DNA of 64,000 bases. Source: Catenaria anguillulae PL171 (Eukaryota; Blastocladiomycota; Blastocladiomycetes; Blastocladiales; Catenariaceae). Both the position numbers and the translations under genes were made by a program. The notes beneath the pieces were generated by a model that had not been told where the DNA came from, did not search any database, and was given only the letters and a program-made list of their open reading frames with translations. This document shows, one piece after another, positions 46,201 through 57,048 of the stretch (position 1 is the first letter of the stretch; each line of letters opens with the position of its first letter). Where the stretch lies: positions 186,001 to 250,000 of the forward strand of contig MCFL01000034.1 in assembly GCA_002102555.1 (NCBI GenBank). The letters are read 5' to 3'.

Positions 46201-47471
46201 GACTGGTTGTATTCTTGACGGAAATGGCCTCTATTCACCCGCACGTACACACGCTCGAATTCTCGATTCCACCGCCACCATCCACATCGACAAAGTCCAT
46301 GTTCTCGGGTGGCCCCGCCCTGTTCTGGGGCTTGCGTGGCCTCACGCTCACGTCGCTCACGATCCGCGACTGCGAATACCTGGACGATTCCAACCTGATT
46401 CCAATCGCCCACTATTGCAAGCAGCTGCGATCGCTCACGCTCTTTAACGCACAGCACATGACGGAAACGGCTTTTGGTACACTGGTCTCTGAGCTGCGCC
46501 ATCTCAAGGTGCTCGTCACGCGCGGCGCAAAGACATTACGTGACTCCGCCATTCAACACGTCATTAAAGCCGAGTGCGCACCGCACTTGATTCGGCTCGA
46601 TTTGTCGGACACGCCAGAGTTTACCGACGAGGCAATGTACCAGCTTGCTTCTGTGGTGGTGCACGAAGGGCCCGTTGCAACGGCTGTGCCGACCACGTTG
46701 ACAGTCATGACGCCCAGGATGCCCGCGAATGTCACGCCCGTGCTCCGGTCGCTGCAGCATTTGGCCATGGAAAACTGCCGGCGCATCACGTTCAGGGGTG
46801 TCATGGCCGTGGCGAGGATCTTGGTGCCGTACGATCCCAAAGTACCGCCTCCGTTGGCACAAGCGCAGTCGGCGACGAGTGTGGGTGTTGATGCTGCTGG
46901 TAATCCCGTCCCAGGTGCATTCAACAATGGCCCGCCTGGCCCGCCGACGAGTCCGCCACCAACTGGCCCACTGCCGGCAACACCCACGGGCGTTGCTGCC
47001 GCCGCCACCCCTTCGATGGACTCAAACACTCGGTCGGCGGCTCCCAAGGACCCGCTCGCCGACCAGGCATCGTGTCTCGCGTACCACACGCTTGTCCGCA
47101 CCCGTGGCCGGTCGCTCGTGTCGCTGCACGTGTCGGGCGCGTGGGAAGGCGTCGTGACAAAGGCCACGGTCGCGTACCGCGAGCGACACCGTGACCCGCA
47201 AGTCACACGCGACATTCACATGGCCAATTTCGCGGTGCGCGGGCTGATGCGCGATGAGTTTGACTTGGGAACGGTCGGGTCGGGCGGGTCGCCCATGCTG
47301 TGGTCTATCATGCCTGCCACAGCACGGCCCAATGCCATCTGGTATTGCCGGTTTGTGCGCAGTGCGTTGAGAAACTTGTTGGATGAGTATTCGTGGATCC
47401 CCGTGCCAGTCAAGGTGTTTAGTGTGATTCCCGCGTCTGTGAGTGCGGCAAGTCCGCCCGGGTCGCCGTGA
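43231..47471 (+). CDS. Large F-box and leucine-rich-repeat protein
   Basis: Two exons, 43231-46099 and 46177-47471 (1387 aa). The first 270 residues are Ser/Pro/Ala-rich. Near residue 275 an F-box begins (RVPHEILLRIFGYLMPESAL). It is interrupted by about 180 residues of acidic and Ser-rich insertion, then resumes (HPCLRVCRAWYYAAIEYVHG near 475). A second acidic run lies near 540-575. LRRs of the AMN1/Grr1 cysteine-containing type start near 760 (TLDLRNCANVTDVAIIHLIT, HLNVTNCRHIKDVTVRTIAR, ELVLRGCGKVGDASIREVAT, LLDVSGCMRINDPGLDYLAK) and continue after the intron (LTIRDCEYLDDSNLIPIAHY, LAMENCRRITFRGVMAVARI). It probably acts as a substrate receptor of an SCF ubiquitin ligase; the substrate is unknown. 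The ATG follows GTGACC and starts MSSPGSSSGAS. Confidence 0.88.
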
Positions 47472-48639
47472 CCAGAGTGGTTGTCACACTGTTTTTTTTT
47501 GTGCGCGATGCGTTGATGTGCCGCCAATCCTCTTGGTTTTCCGTTGACTTGCTCTGATGATATACCCCCTCCCCCTCCCTCGTGCCAGTCATCTATTCTT
47601 CCAGTGTCGCCTTGATGATTGATTTCGTTCCCTGCTTTCATTCCCTACCTACTCTGCTTACTCGTTTGCCTCATTGTGCGACTCCGAGTCGCTGAATTCG
47701 TTCTCCGCTTCTATCTTGTTGATGATGATTCCACACTTTGTTGTTTTCCACGCCGCCGTTGCGCCCAGCCTCATCCTCCCTCTACTCGACTCGTGCAAGC
47801 TTTCATTTTCGTTCCTTTTCTCCATATACTCGGTACTGCCATGAGTGGGGTTGGCGCCACGTTGACGTGGGAACAGTGAGTGCGAGACACCAGACGCGAA
47901 AATGCAGAACTTGCTGAAAAGGCACCGTGTGGACGGCCGGCGGATGGTCTCGTTGATGATACCGATCAGCGACTGAATATCCGGAAGGACCACTTTACGG
48001 TAATCAAGCAGCAAGCCAATCGATGCCAGATGGGATTGCAAGGCCGCAGTGGTTGGTGGATCGAGGACATCACATCATGAACCAGAGGCTGGGGCAGGCC
48101 GAGGCCAGACTTATTTACACACTTACCAACACGGAAAGCAACGCCCATGGCCACGAGCAAGGAAGACGATCGAGCTGACTGACACGGCCACGGCCCGTCT
48201 GCAGCCAACCCTGTCTGCCATCTGGATTCGAGCGATCAGATCCCCCTTCCCTCGCGATCGTCGAGTTCGCTTGACTCCCTCCCTTCAAAAATAGATTGCC
48301 ACAATCTCGGCAATCTGCGGGTGTATTCCTGAAACCGCAAATGATCCGAAATTGCAACGGCTATCATCGATTAACCCGCCCAAGCAAGATGTCGAGTGCT
48401 CATTGGCTGGACTCGCTGGAGAGGAGCACGATCTGAAACGCAACAACGATTGAAAGGCTTGATGAGTCCACCAGCTGTTGAAAAGTGAAAAATGCGTGTT
48501 GATGCATGTGATGCTAACGTGACCTGTTTCCTGAGCGAGGATTTTCGAATAATTCAAGTGATCAATGTCGATGAATCATGGCTCCGGGAAAGAAAAAGGA
48601 ACGGACATCGACACCGAAAAGGGTTGTTGGGGGCAGTGG

Positions 48640-48740
48640 GAGACCATGGGAGACGAGGGGAGACGGCCAATGCGAGATGGACAACGGATATGCTTGCCAA
48701 TCGAGTTGAGACACACATTCCTGGCTCCTGTCTCCTGGCG
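48640..48740 (-). pseudogene. Short 7TM paralogue relic
   Basis: The minus strand reads VSTRLASISVVHLALAVSP, resembling ISTRLASMVTVSVFIFAPI just before TM6 in paralogue C. The DNA match is clearest over GCTTGCCAAnCGnGTTGAGA on the plus strand (48691-48710 against about 7867-7886). No frame extends into TM7. It is a small fragment of the family far from the array. Confidence 0.35.
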
Positions 48741-49424
48741 CCTTTACATCCGGTTAGTTGGATGTGCCCATCCACGCACACATAAGGAAAAGCGATCGAG
48801 CCGCGAACGACCGAGAGGTGAGCGGAACCCGCAGCTGGTCCGGTCACTCACCGTCGTTGCAACTGCCTCTGCTACTTCACATGTACCGATGAGTGAACGA
48901 AACGGCGTTTCTGATAAAAGATTTTGGAAATGGAAGGCTTGCTTGATTTTCGCGTCTTTTCGAGTCTGTTGTTTTCCGTTCAGGGCTTCTCGTTCACGCG
49001 AAAACAAAACCATCAACAACCAGCATTTTTTTTTTTTTTCGGCGGTTTTTCGGCTTCTGGCCGATGGCCCCGATGTGAGCGAACGGCTGTTGAGCTCGCA
49101 CGCAATCTGCAATCTGCAGTTGGCACACAACACAACAAACACTCGGCCGACACAACACATTCAAATCGATTCAAACAAAAAGACGGCACTCCCCCGTCAT
49201 CTTCTTACATACAGTCACAGACTCTTGCCCCGATCCGCCCTCTCCCCGCCCTTCACTGCAACGCTTAACGCACGCACCGCCCACGTACACCCATCACATC
49301 AACAGCCCGTCTGCTCAAGCAACCACTGCTCTACGTACGCACCTCCTGCTTGACCATCGCCCACCGCCCGCCCCCACCCGTCTGCCCATCCGTCGCCGTT
49401 TGCTGGCCGCCAGCACCGTCATCC

Positions 49425-49568
49425 ATGGCCAGATCCCTGCCCGATCCAGCAACCATGAACCTCCTCTCGGGTCTGCCGTCTCAGGCCAGCTCGCCGTCCG
49501 AGTCATCCATCATTTGCCCGCACCTGATGGGATCTGATCCAGTCCGTCCATTGATGGATAATGGCTAA
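49425..49568 (+). other. Candidate upstream ORF in the ornithine decarboxylase leader
   Basis: A 47-codon ORF (MARSLPDPATMNLLSGLPSQ at its start) about 690 bases before the ornithine decarboxylase ATG. Decarboxylase mRNAs in other eukaryotes can carry long leaders with upstream ORFs. Whether this stretch is transcribed with the gene is unknown, and a chance ORF in GC-rich DNA is just as possible. Confidence 0.2.
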
Positions 49569-50251
49569 CGACATCCTTGCCTCTCTCTCCGACACCTCTC
49601 GAACTCTGTGCAAACGCCGCTCCATAGTTGCTCGTCTCCCCCATTGGCAAATCAAGACCCAAAGCACACCATCCAAGAGTTGTTTTCCGGCCCGTTCCCA
49701 CCGCAAAGCAACCCTCCAACACACCCAAAACCCCCTCTTTTCTCTGCCTTTGCTGCACTTCCGTGGTTCTCCTGCGGACTCCCTTTTCCGAGAGGCGAGT
49801 CCTTCCGAAAATTCCGGCACGCGCGCCCCCAGGCACTCCCCGCCCCACTGCGCGCTACCTTGCGTGGATCTTGACCGACGGCCCCCCTTGGCTGGCCTCG
49901 TCGCACCCTTGCTGAACCAGCTCTGACCTGCTTGGCCCCCGACTGCTGCTGCTCGTAACCTGACTCGATCGACTGACGCCTCAAAAGCTTTCAAATCCTC
50001 GCCTTGTCGAGGTCCCCCTTTCTTGTCTTGTTTCCGTACCCCCGCCTATCCGCACACGTCCAAAGTCGCCAGTCTGGGCGACCTGCACTTGATTTGATTC
50101 CCATCACTCGCACTCTTGCCCGCTTGCCACGGCCTGCCACCTCGTCTCCTCAACGCACACGTTTTGTCTGTTGTTGTTGTTGTCGACCCATTCATCCTCT
50201 CTTGTCCAACACTAGCTCCAAGCTCTTCACATCACCACCACCACCAACAAC

Positions 50252-51682
50252 ATGAAGGACCTCGTTCGTGCCCCGATCATGGCCGTGGACGCCCAGATGG
50301 AATCTGCGCTGCTTTCGACGTCGGCGGCTGGCCTCACAGTCAACCACCACGGATCTGCCTCGACTCTGATTGGCACTCACGATCCCATTGCGCTCAAGTT
50401 GGCCGCTGCCACGGTGCCTGCCACCCCGGCGTACGTGCAAGTCGTGCCCAATGCCAAGCCCGTCGTGGACCTCATCAAGGATCACATGGAGAAGGTTGTA
50501 CGCGAGGAGGTGACGGACGATGCGTTTGCTGTTGCCGACGTGGGCTCCATTATTCGTCAGCACAAGCAGTGGGTCGACAACTTGCCGATGGTCGAACCCT
50601 TCTATGCCGTCAAGTGCAACCCGGACCCGGTCATTTTGCAAACCATGGTGCGCATGGGTACTGGTTTCGATTGCGCTTCCAAGGGTGAAATCGATGCCGT
50701 GCTTGCTCTTGGTGTCGACCCCTCGCGCATCATTTACGCCAACCCGTGCAAGGCTGCGTCGCAGATCCGCTACGCCGGCCAAGTGGGCGTGCGCATGATG
50801 ACGTTTGACAATGCCGACGAGCTCCACAAGGTCAAGCGGTACCACCCGAACCCGCAAATGGTGCTGCGTATCATCACGGACGACTCCAAGTCAGTGTGCA
50901 AGTTTGGTGTCAAGTTTGGCGCCCACCTCGAGAACACGCTCAACCTGTTGCAGGTTGCCAAGGACATTGGTGTTGACATTATCGGTGTGTCGTTCCACGT
51001 TGGGTCCGGCTGCATGGATGCTGCCTCGTTTGCCGATGCCATCTACCGCGCTCGCCGCGTCTTCAACGAGGGCATCCAGCTCGGCTTCAACATGCGCTTG
51101 CTCGACATTGGCGGTGGGTTCCCCGGCGCCGACGCTGGCCACGGCATCAACTTCCATCAAATTGTTGCGCAGCTGCGCCCCGCCATCGAGGAGCACTTCC
51201 CCGCGTCGTCGGGTGTGCGCATCATCTCGGAGCCCGGCCGGTACTACGTGTCTGCGGCCTACACGCTTGCCGTGACGGTGCACGCGCGCCGTGTCGTGCG
51301 TCCTGCGGCCGATCCCATCAACGGCGCGCCCGAGTCGTTCATGTACTATGTCAACGAGGGCTTGTACTCTGCCTTCAACTGCGTCTACTATGACCATTAC
51401 GACCCCAAGCTTCAAGTGCTGCTCAAGGACGGCGTCTTCTTGCACGGTCGTCAGGACGTGATGGACAAGGCGGCACAGTTCCCCTGCTCGGTGTGGGGCC
51501 CGACGTGCGACTCGATGGACGTGATTACCAAGAACGGCAAGTTGCCCGAGCTCAATGTTGGCGATTGGTTGTACGTCGATGCCATGGGCGCCTACACGGT
51601 CGCGGCCGCGTCCACGTTCAACGGGTTTTCGAGGTGCCAAATCATTTGGACCAACACTGAGGCCGAGTCGTTGCTCGTGTAA
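50252..51682 (+). CDS. Ornithine decarboxylase
   Basis: Intronless, 476 aa. Converts ornithine to putrescine, the first step of polyamine synthesis, in the cytosol. All catalytic landmarks are present: the PLP lysine in PFYAVKCNPDP, GTGFDCASKGEI, the HVGSG loop, LDIGGGFPG (phosphate binding), SEPGRYYV, and the active-site cysteine in WGPTCDSMD. The C-terminal YTVAAASTFNGF is also typical. About 90 residues precede the barrel, a common length for fungal enzymes. The ATG is preceded by a run of ACC/AAC triplets and a CT-rich leader. It has no frame break, unlike several neighbours. No antizyme gene was identified nearby. Confidence 0.97.
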   Translation: MKDLVRAPIMAVDAQMESALLSTSAAGLTVNHHGSASTLIGTHDPIALKLAAATVPATPAYVQVVPNAKPVVDLIKDHMEKVVREEVTDDAFAVADVGSIIRQHKQWVDNLPMVEPFYAVKCNPDPVILQTMVRMGTGFDCASKGEIDAVLALGVDPSRIIYANPCKAASQIRYAGQVGVRMMTFDNADELHKVKRYHPNPQMVLRIITDDSKSVCKFGVKFGAHLENTLNLLQVAKDIGVDIIGVSFHVGSGCMDAASFADAIYRARRVFNEGIQLGFNMRLLDIGGGFPGADAGHGINFHQIVAQLRPAIEEHFPASSGVRIISEPGRYYVSAAYTLAVTVHARRVVRPAADPINGAPESFMYYVNEGLYSAFNCVYYDHYDPKLQVLLKDGVFLHGRQDVMDKAAQFPCSVWGPTCDSMDVITKNGKLPELNVGDWLYVDAMGAYTVAAASTFNGFSRCQIIWTNTEAESLLV

Positions 51683-53221
51683 GGCATCCGTGTGTGTGCT
51701 CATGTTGCTCAAGAATTGCCGTCTCGTCCACCGCCACCTCGTGCTCGGCTCGTCCCTTTTTTCTTTGTCTCGTTTCATTGGTGGAGCCATTGTTTATCGC
51801 AGCGACTGAATGCTTGTGAGGCTACTACTCATTCTTTAGTTATTTGTTATTTGTTCTTTCTTGTTTCCTTAGCCTCCCTTCCGCTCGACTTCTTTCATGT
51901 GCTCCTCGGCTTCACATTCCTCGTCTTCATCACTTGCACTCCTGCCCTTCATCCACTCGTCATCTTGATCCGTGTGTGTGTTGCGCACCTTTGCAGTCTG
52001 CAATCGATGTAAGCTTTTTATCTTTGCTTCCCCCCTTTCGTATTAATTTGTTGCTGCCTCGCTCCCTCCTGGTATCCGTATCCATTCAATTCTACGAGGA
52101 CGTGCTCATTACTATCTTACACTTGCTCTCTTCATGTTACACCTCATCGTTGGCGTGTGTTCTTTCTGTTGCTTCCAACCCAATCTGTCGGATCAACTAA
52201 ATACAAAGACAGACTCTTTTGTATTGTAATCAAAACTGCATTGGAAGGTCACCTTGAAAGTTGTTGAGAAGCGATCGTGCGCCTTGGCCATCGCAATCAT
52301 GCCTGTGTCAGTTGCGCTCGACCCCAGCAACGCTTCCATGTTGGATCGAGCATGTTAGAGCCGGCCCACACAACTGAATCCATCCTTGACAACCCCCAAA
52401 ACACGAGAAAAGCGAAGGTTCTAGCGGACTGGGCAACTTGGATGGCGCATGGCGGGGCATGGCCGCCATTTCGTTCAGAACATTGGGCTTAAAACTTTTG
52501 CGGAACTCGGCATGGTTGGTAACCAAAGGTTGGCAAAATGAGGCAATCAACTGCAACACAGACATGTATATCGCAAACTGTTTGATTGATCGCGTCGAGT
52601 TGATCAATGCATGGTGACCACCATGCACCCAAACCGTCACTAGCTCATTCACGTTACACACCACACAAAACTTCAAGTTGACTCGCACAGTTCCACTCTC
52701 TGCAGTCGCTTTCTTTCCCATTCCCATCGCATCTCGCACTGCTTCTGTTTCACGAGTTCCCACTCTGCCAACCCACGCTCCACGCTCCACACTCCACACT
52801 CGACTGCCTTTGCCTCCGCCGCGATCACTGATCACCGCCATTTTGCCCGTTTCCCACACATGTCCAACCCATCGATACTCGTATGTCACCTTCATGTCAC
52901 ACCTCGCCATCGTGACCATGGCCATGGTACTCCCCTTACTGATGTGCCAGATGCTCACATTGCTCTCATTGTTCAACGCCAGCCTTCCGGTCCGGCACAG
53001 CCAACCATCTAACCCTCGGTGCTTAGCCCTCAATGTCGCTGCTTTTGCCGATGCCACTGCCCGGCGCCTCAACCAAGCTCGGTTGCGGGATCTCAACTTG
53101 CCTGGGGTCGAGAGCGTGGGATTGGACGCGCCAGTACGATTGCCAAAGCCAAGGACCAGCCCGCTTCGGAGGTCCAAGCGGCTTCCTCGTGTCCATGGGT
53201 CACAACAACCCAGCCCAGCAA
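51683..53221. other. Intergenic downstream of ornithine decarboxylase
   Basis: About 1.5 kb: the T-rich 3' region of ornithine decarboxylase, then the upstream region of the ankyrin-like gene. Long opposing ORFs (minus 53177-52308, plus 52678-53388) overlap each other and show no motif. Confidence 0.5.
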
Positions 53222-54330
53222 AATGGGTATCATCGAATCGACGGCTGTGCAGCTGCTTTCGATGGCTCTGTCCTCGGCCAATCGGTCGGATTTTCTCGCA
53301 CGTGAGTCAGAATTCTTCAATTTCAATGCAATACCGATTAGCCAATCGGTCCACGACCGACACCGTCACTTCCCCCTTCGACCAATAAGCCCGCCCGTCC
53401 GCCTCCTTACCTTCCACTCGAGCTCCTCGAAGCGATTCTAGTCCAGCGAATTGGAAACATCCACAGGGCGGCCCGCAAGCAACTTGCCGCTGCCAAAAAA
53501 ATCTACGACCACGCCAGTCCCTCGCACAAGCAATATGCCCTTTGCACTCTCAAGGATACCAACAAGGAAACACATACCAAGTACATGGAGGATCTCTCCA
53601 CCACGGCCACTGTTGCGTTGGGTACTCACCCTTCCAAAAGATTCGCACCACCCACTCGTCCACATCTCGGGCGAGTATCCACAACAAAAAGCAATCGTGC
53701 TGCTCAACTTGCACGCGATTTTCAAAAATCAGCCCGATGGCGCAACGCTCATCAGCGGCAAAGAACATCGCGAGGCGTTGCGGCGCAAGCTGGCGATTTC
53801 TTTTGGACTGGCTTTCGAGCACGCACTCGAAAAGGGCAAGCTCGACGTGGCCAAATGGTGGTGGGCCTGGTACCTCGATGTGAATGCAAACCGGACCGCG
53901 TACGACAAAACACCGGTCGTGCCTGCGCCATGTCCCACAAATGATGGAGGCAATCGCAAGGAATGGTCACGTTGAGGATTCCAATGGTTGCGCGACGTTG
54001 GCCTGTTTCCGCTCGACTATGCCGAGGGTGTCTTGGATGCTGCGGCGGGCGCGGGGCAGATCAAGGTTCTCAATTGGTGGTATGCCAAGAGCCGGAACGA
54101 TGTTCCAAGCCAGAGCGCCTGCACTTCAAGTACTCGCACAAGGCAGTCGGAGTTGCGTCGGCAGGCGGTCATGTGAACTTGTTGGACTGGTTTTGGGACA
54201 AGTCCAAGGAGCAAGATCCGGCGAAAAGGTTGAGGTTGAAGAAGACGGTCAGGACGCTCTCGTGGGCAATGAGCGAGGTTGGCCGAGTGCATCAATTGAG
54301 TGGTGGCAGCAAAAGGGGCTCATGTTGTGA
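53222..54330 (+). pseudogene. WW-rich ankyrin-like repeat protein, frame-broken
   Basis: Starts at 53222 (MGIIESTAVQLLSMALSSAN) with a GTGAGT donor near 53300. The next exon has an F-box-like entry (YLPLELLEAILVQRIGNIHR). Repeats of about 30 residues follow with the pattern 'G-x-V-x-L-L-x-W-W': EKGKLDVAKWWWAWYLDVNA, RNGHVE then QWLRDVGLFPLDYAEG, AGAGQIKVLNWWYAKS, FKYSHKAVGVASAGGHVNLL and ASIEWWQQKGLML at the end. I infer a solenoid scaffold of ankyrin type. Frames break near 53975 and 54115, each repaired by adding one base, and again near 54290. It may be a true pseudogene or an intact gene with missing bases; function unknown. Confidence 0.55.
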
Positions 54331-54873
54331 CGGATTGTAAACATATTTTCTCAGTACCAAAACACTGTTCGCGGACCCCTGATGCTCGCCTCTCATTCGC
54401 AGTTCCTCATGCTGCCCCGAGCTGCCAATCAGTTATTGCGGCCTCTACGCTTTGATGCGTGACGGACGGCCAGTCAGCGCTTTGGGATGCGAAGTGCTCC
54501 AGATCCGCACAAGCAGAGGGCACTTTCCTAATGCAGTTTCCACGGCGCACATTTTGACACTACATAGTGGCTAGTCTGCAGCTGCTTGGGAAGGCGGCCA
54601 AGCGGGACCGGTTCGGCTGGTCGAGTTTGGTTTTTGGCTCGTGTATGGCGCTGCGGTGGCAGGAAAAATTGTCAACTTTCACCGAATCGGCGGTTCGGTG
54701 TGCGCTATCTTTTGGCAGTTTCCACTTGTAACTGGCATGTCTGCAGTGCGAGGAAAAATCACACTCATGTAGATTCCAACCACCAAATCAATGCAAAGAG
54801 GCGTGAGAATTGGCCAATAAATATCACATAAAAGTTTGGAGAATACCCACAGTCAAACGGCCTCATGAAAAAC
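54331..54873. other. Intergenic between convergent genes
   Basis: About 540 bases between the ends of the ankyrin-like gene and SF3A3. No supported gene. Confidence 0.5.
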
Positions 54874-56572
54874 CTACAACAAGCCCTGCCGCTGCAAATC
54901 CTCATACACCTTGCGTGACATGACGTTGCCCTCTGAATCCTCAAACTCGGCGTCCACGTCTGCCCGGAACGTGCCCTTGTTTTGACTTGCCTTGAGCTTG
55001 TCCCAAACTAGTAGATGATTGCAACACACAACTCGGTGAGCAACACGCTCGTCGTCCACACGATCAGAATCAAGAGGGAAAAGGAAACGTACGCGACAAG
55101 GCATCCTCAATCTTTGTAATCTCCTGAAACTGCTTGTTGTTGGGCACCCCCAAACTCTTCATGCCCATGGCATGCCGAAACTCTTGGAAATGGCGCTCAA
55201 ACGCCTTGCGGCCCATGTACACGTATCCGCCGCAAATCTCGCACGGGTACTCGACGCCCAGGCCATGCAGCTTGTACAACCAGTAGGGGATGGGCTTGCC
55301 ATCCCAACCGAGCGGCAACTTGAGCGGATTGTAAATCTTTTCGTCATCATCGTCATCGTCATCGCCATGGTCGTCGCCAGCGTCTTGATCAAGGTCTCCG
55401 GGCGTGCGGTCGCCAAGGTCGCCACGGTCGTGGTCTGCGTCAGCAACAACAAGCATCTGATCCAAAGCCTCGAGCTCGGCCGCCAACTCTGCCTCGGTCA
55501 ACGTCTGCTTGCGCTCGACATTGTCCCTTGTGGCCTGCACCACGCCACGCAAGTGCTGGTCCACAATGCATTCAACCAAATACTCTGACCACGCCACCTG
55601 AAACCACTCGCTTTCAAACTCGCGCCGCTTTGCCTGCCTAGCGGCCGCCACCTCGTCCTGGGACTTGCCCTCCAATGCCCTTGCCGCCTTCTTGTGACGC
55701 TTGTCGCCCTTGACGTGCCGCTCGTACATGGCACGTGCGTGAAACTGCTTGCCGCACGCATCGCAAAATACATCGGGCGTGGCACACGTGTCGATCCACT
55801 CGCACCAACCGGCCGGGTCGGCGCGTGCACTCCACAGTTGTGAAAAAGCGTCGTGTGCTGCGGATTCAAGTGCGCCATAGTCAAAGAGCGGGTGGGAGCG
55901 GGCAATGAATGCTTGCAAGTACTCGAGAAGCGAGGCAAGGTAGGACTTGTAGGCTGCGTTTTTGAGCTCGCGTGGAACGCTGGCCAGGCGATGGAACGTG
56001 TCAAGGTACTCGAGGTAGGTGAGTTTGGGCGTGGGATCGTCGTCGAGCGACAGGGTTAGGAGAGATGAGAGTGTGCCTGCGGCGGTGGCCGTCGCTGGCG
56101 TGGTTGCTGGGGATGCTTTGGACCGCAGCAAGTTAACATAGGTCTCGTGATGAGTGTGCAAGTCAATAAACCGGCCGAAAAACTCTTCGCCGCTGAACCC
56201 GGACTCGAGCACGTTCGGATCGTCGGGCTTGATGTTTGGATCCATGAGCTCGAGCTCCATGGGCACAATCTCTGCCTCATCCGGGTTGCGATCGTGGAAC
56301 TCGTGCACGTCCCGGAGGCGGGCGTAAAAGTCGGCCAGGGCGTGGTCGCCTGCCATGCGGTCGAGGTCTGCAGCGCGGGCGGGCGAGGCATACGTGTCGA
56401 GCAAGGAGGCCGACGTGGAGACGACTTGCTTGGCGAGCGTGGCGACTCGGGTGTGCAGGGCAAGGCGGTGCTTGTGTGTGCGCGGAACGTCGAGCAGGAG
56501 CGATGCCGCGAGGTTTTCGAGGCGGTCGATCTGCTCGTGCTGCTTGCGCTGGTGCTCGAGGACAGTGTGCAT
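54874..56572 (-). CDS. SF3A3: Splicing factor 3A subunit 3 (Prp9/SF3a60)
   Basis: Two exons, 56572-55093 and 55007-54874, sum to 1614 bases (537 aa). A core part of the U2 snRNP SF3a complex needed for branch-site recognition. Signatures in order: MHTVLEHQRKQHEQIDRLE at the start; DFYARLRDVHEFH; ELKNAAYKSYLASLLEYLQA; a first C2H2 finger (FCDACGKQFHARAMYERHVK); an acidic stretch; LPLGWDGKPIPYWLYKLHGL; the C-terminal U1-like finger (CEICGGYVYMGRKAFERHFQ then EFRHAMGMKSLG); and the final SRKVYEDLQRQGLL. The intron falls between IEDALS and LWDKLKA. Start chosen over an upstream in-frame TTG because MHTVLEHQ matches the family N-terminus. Shares a divergent promoter with eIF4A3, another splicing-linked gene. 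Confidence 0.95.
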
Positions 56573-57048
56573 GATTATGGTTGGGGGTGAGTTGCGTTGC
56601 GTTGCCTCGATCAATCCTTTTTGGCAGTTAACGTTCCATGGTGCAATACAGTGTAATACATCAATACTCAACTATGTATAGTTTCCAGGGGCCTGGCCAA
56701 TCTATCGGAGAAGCAATCAGAAGCAGAGTGAGGGATCGGCGACCCGGATCGTGCAACAGCCAAGTGCCGATCAGGTCGTGTGCCGATCCCTTCGAATTCT
56801 CATTCGCTGTACAAAAAATTTACAATGTTCGTTCGAATTCGAAGGTGCATGCATGCAGCAATGTCCATGCGTGATCCATGATACATAACCCGCCTGGAAA
56901 CTAAATGCATTTACGGCCAGTCGCACCGAGAACCCAGAATCCTCAGGCTTTCCACTCTCTGCCCCGCCTCTTTCCGCCGGAGTCCACTCCACTCTGACTC
57001 TGCTTGTCTCCACACCAACCAACCCAACCCATTCAACACCTGATAACC
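56573..57048. promoter_or_regulatory. Divergent promoter region (SF3A3 / eIF4A3)
   Basis: 476 bases between two divergently transcribed RNA-processing genes. The last 100 bases before eIF4A3 are CT- and CCAACC-rich, as in other leaders here. No individual element is assigned. Confidence 0.45.

Larger units (their letters stand above)
47472..50251. other. Long intergenic region upstream of ornithine decarboxylase
   Basis: About 2.8 kb. It holds a short 7TM-like relic (listed), a poly-T run near 49028, a candidate upstream ORF (listed) and a long CT-rich stretch that probably is the ornithine decarboxylase leader. A minus-strand frame 48041-47658 (start MQSHLASIGLLLDYRKVVLP) looks protein-like but has no recognisable partner exons. 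Confidence 0.45.

Noticed and set aside
50192-51790. Minus-strand ORFs opposite ornithine decarboxylase
   Set aside because: The plus strand encodes a complete, conserved enzyme; the antisense frames are shadows.
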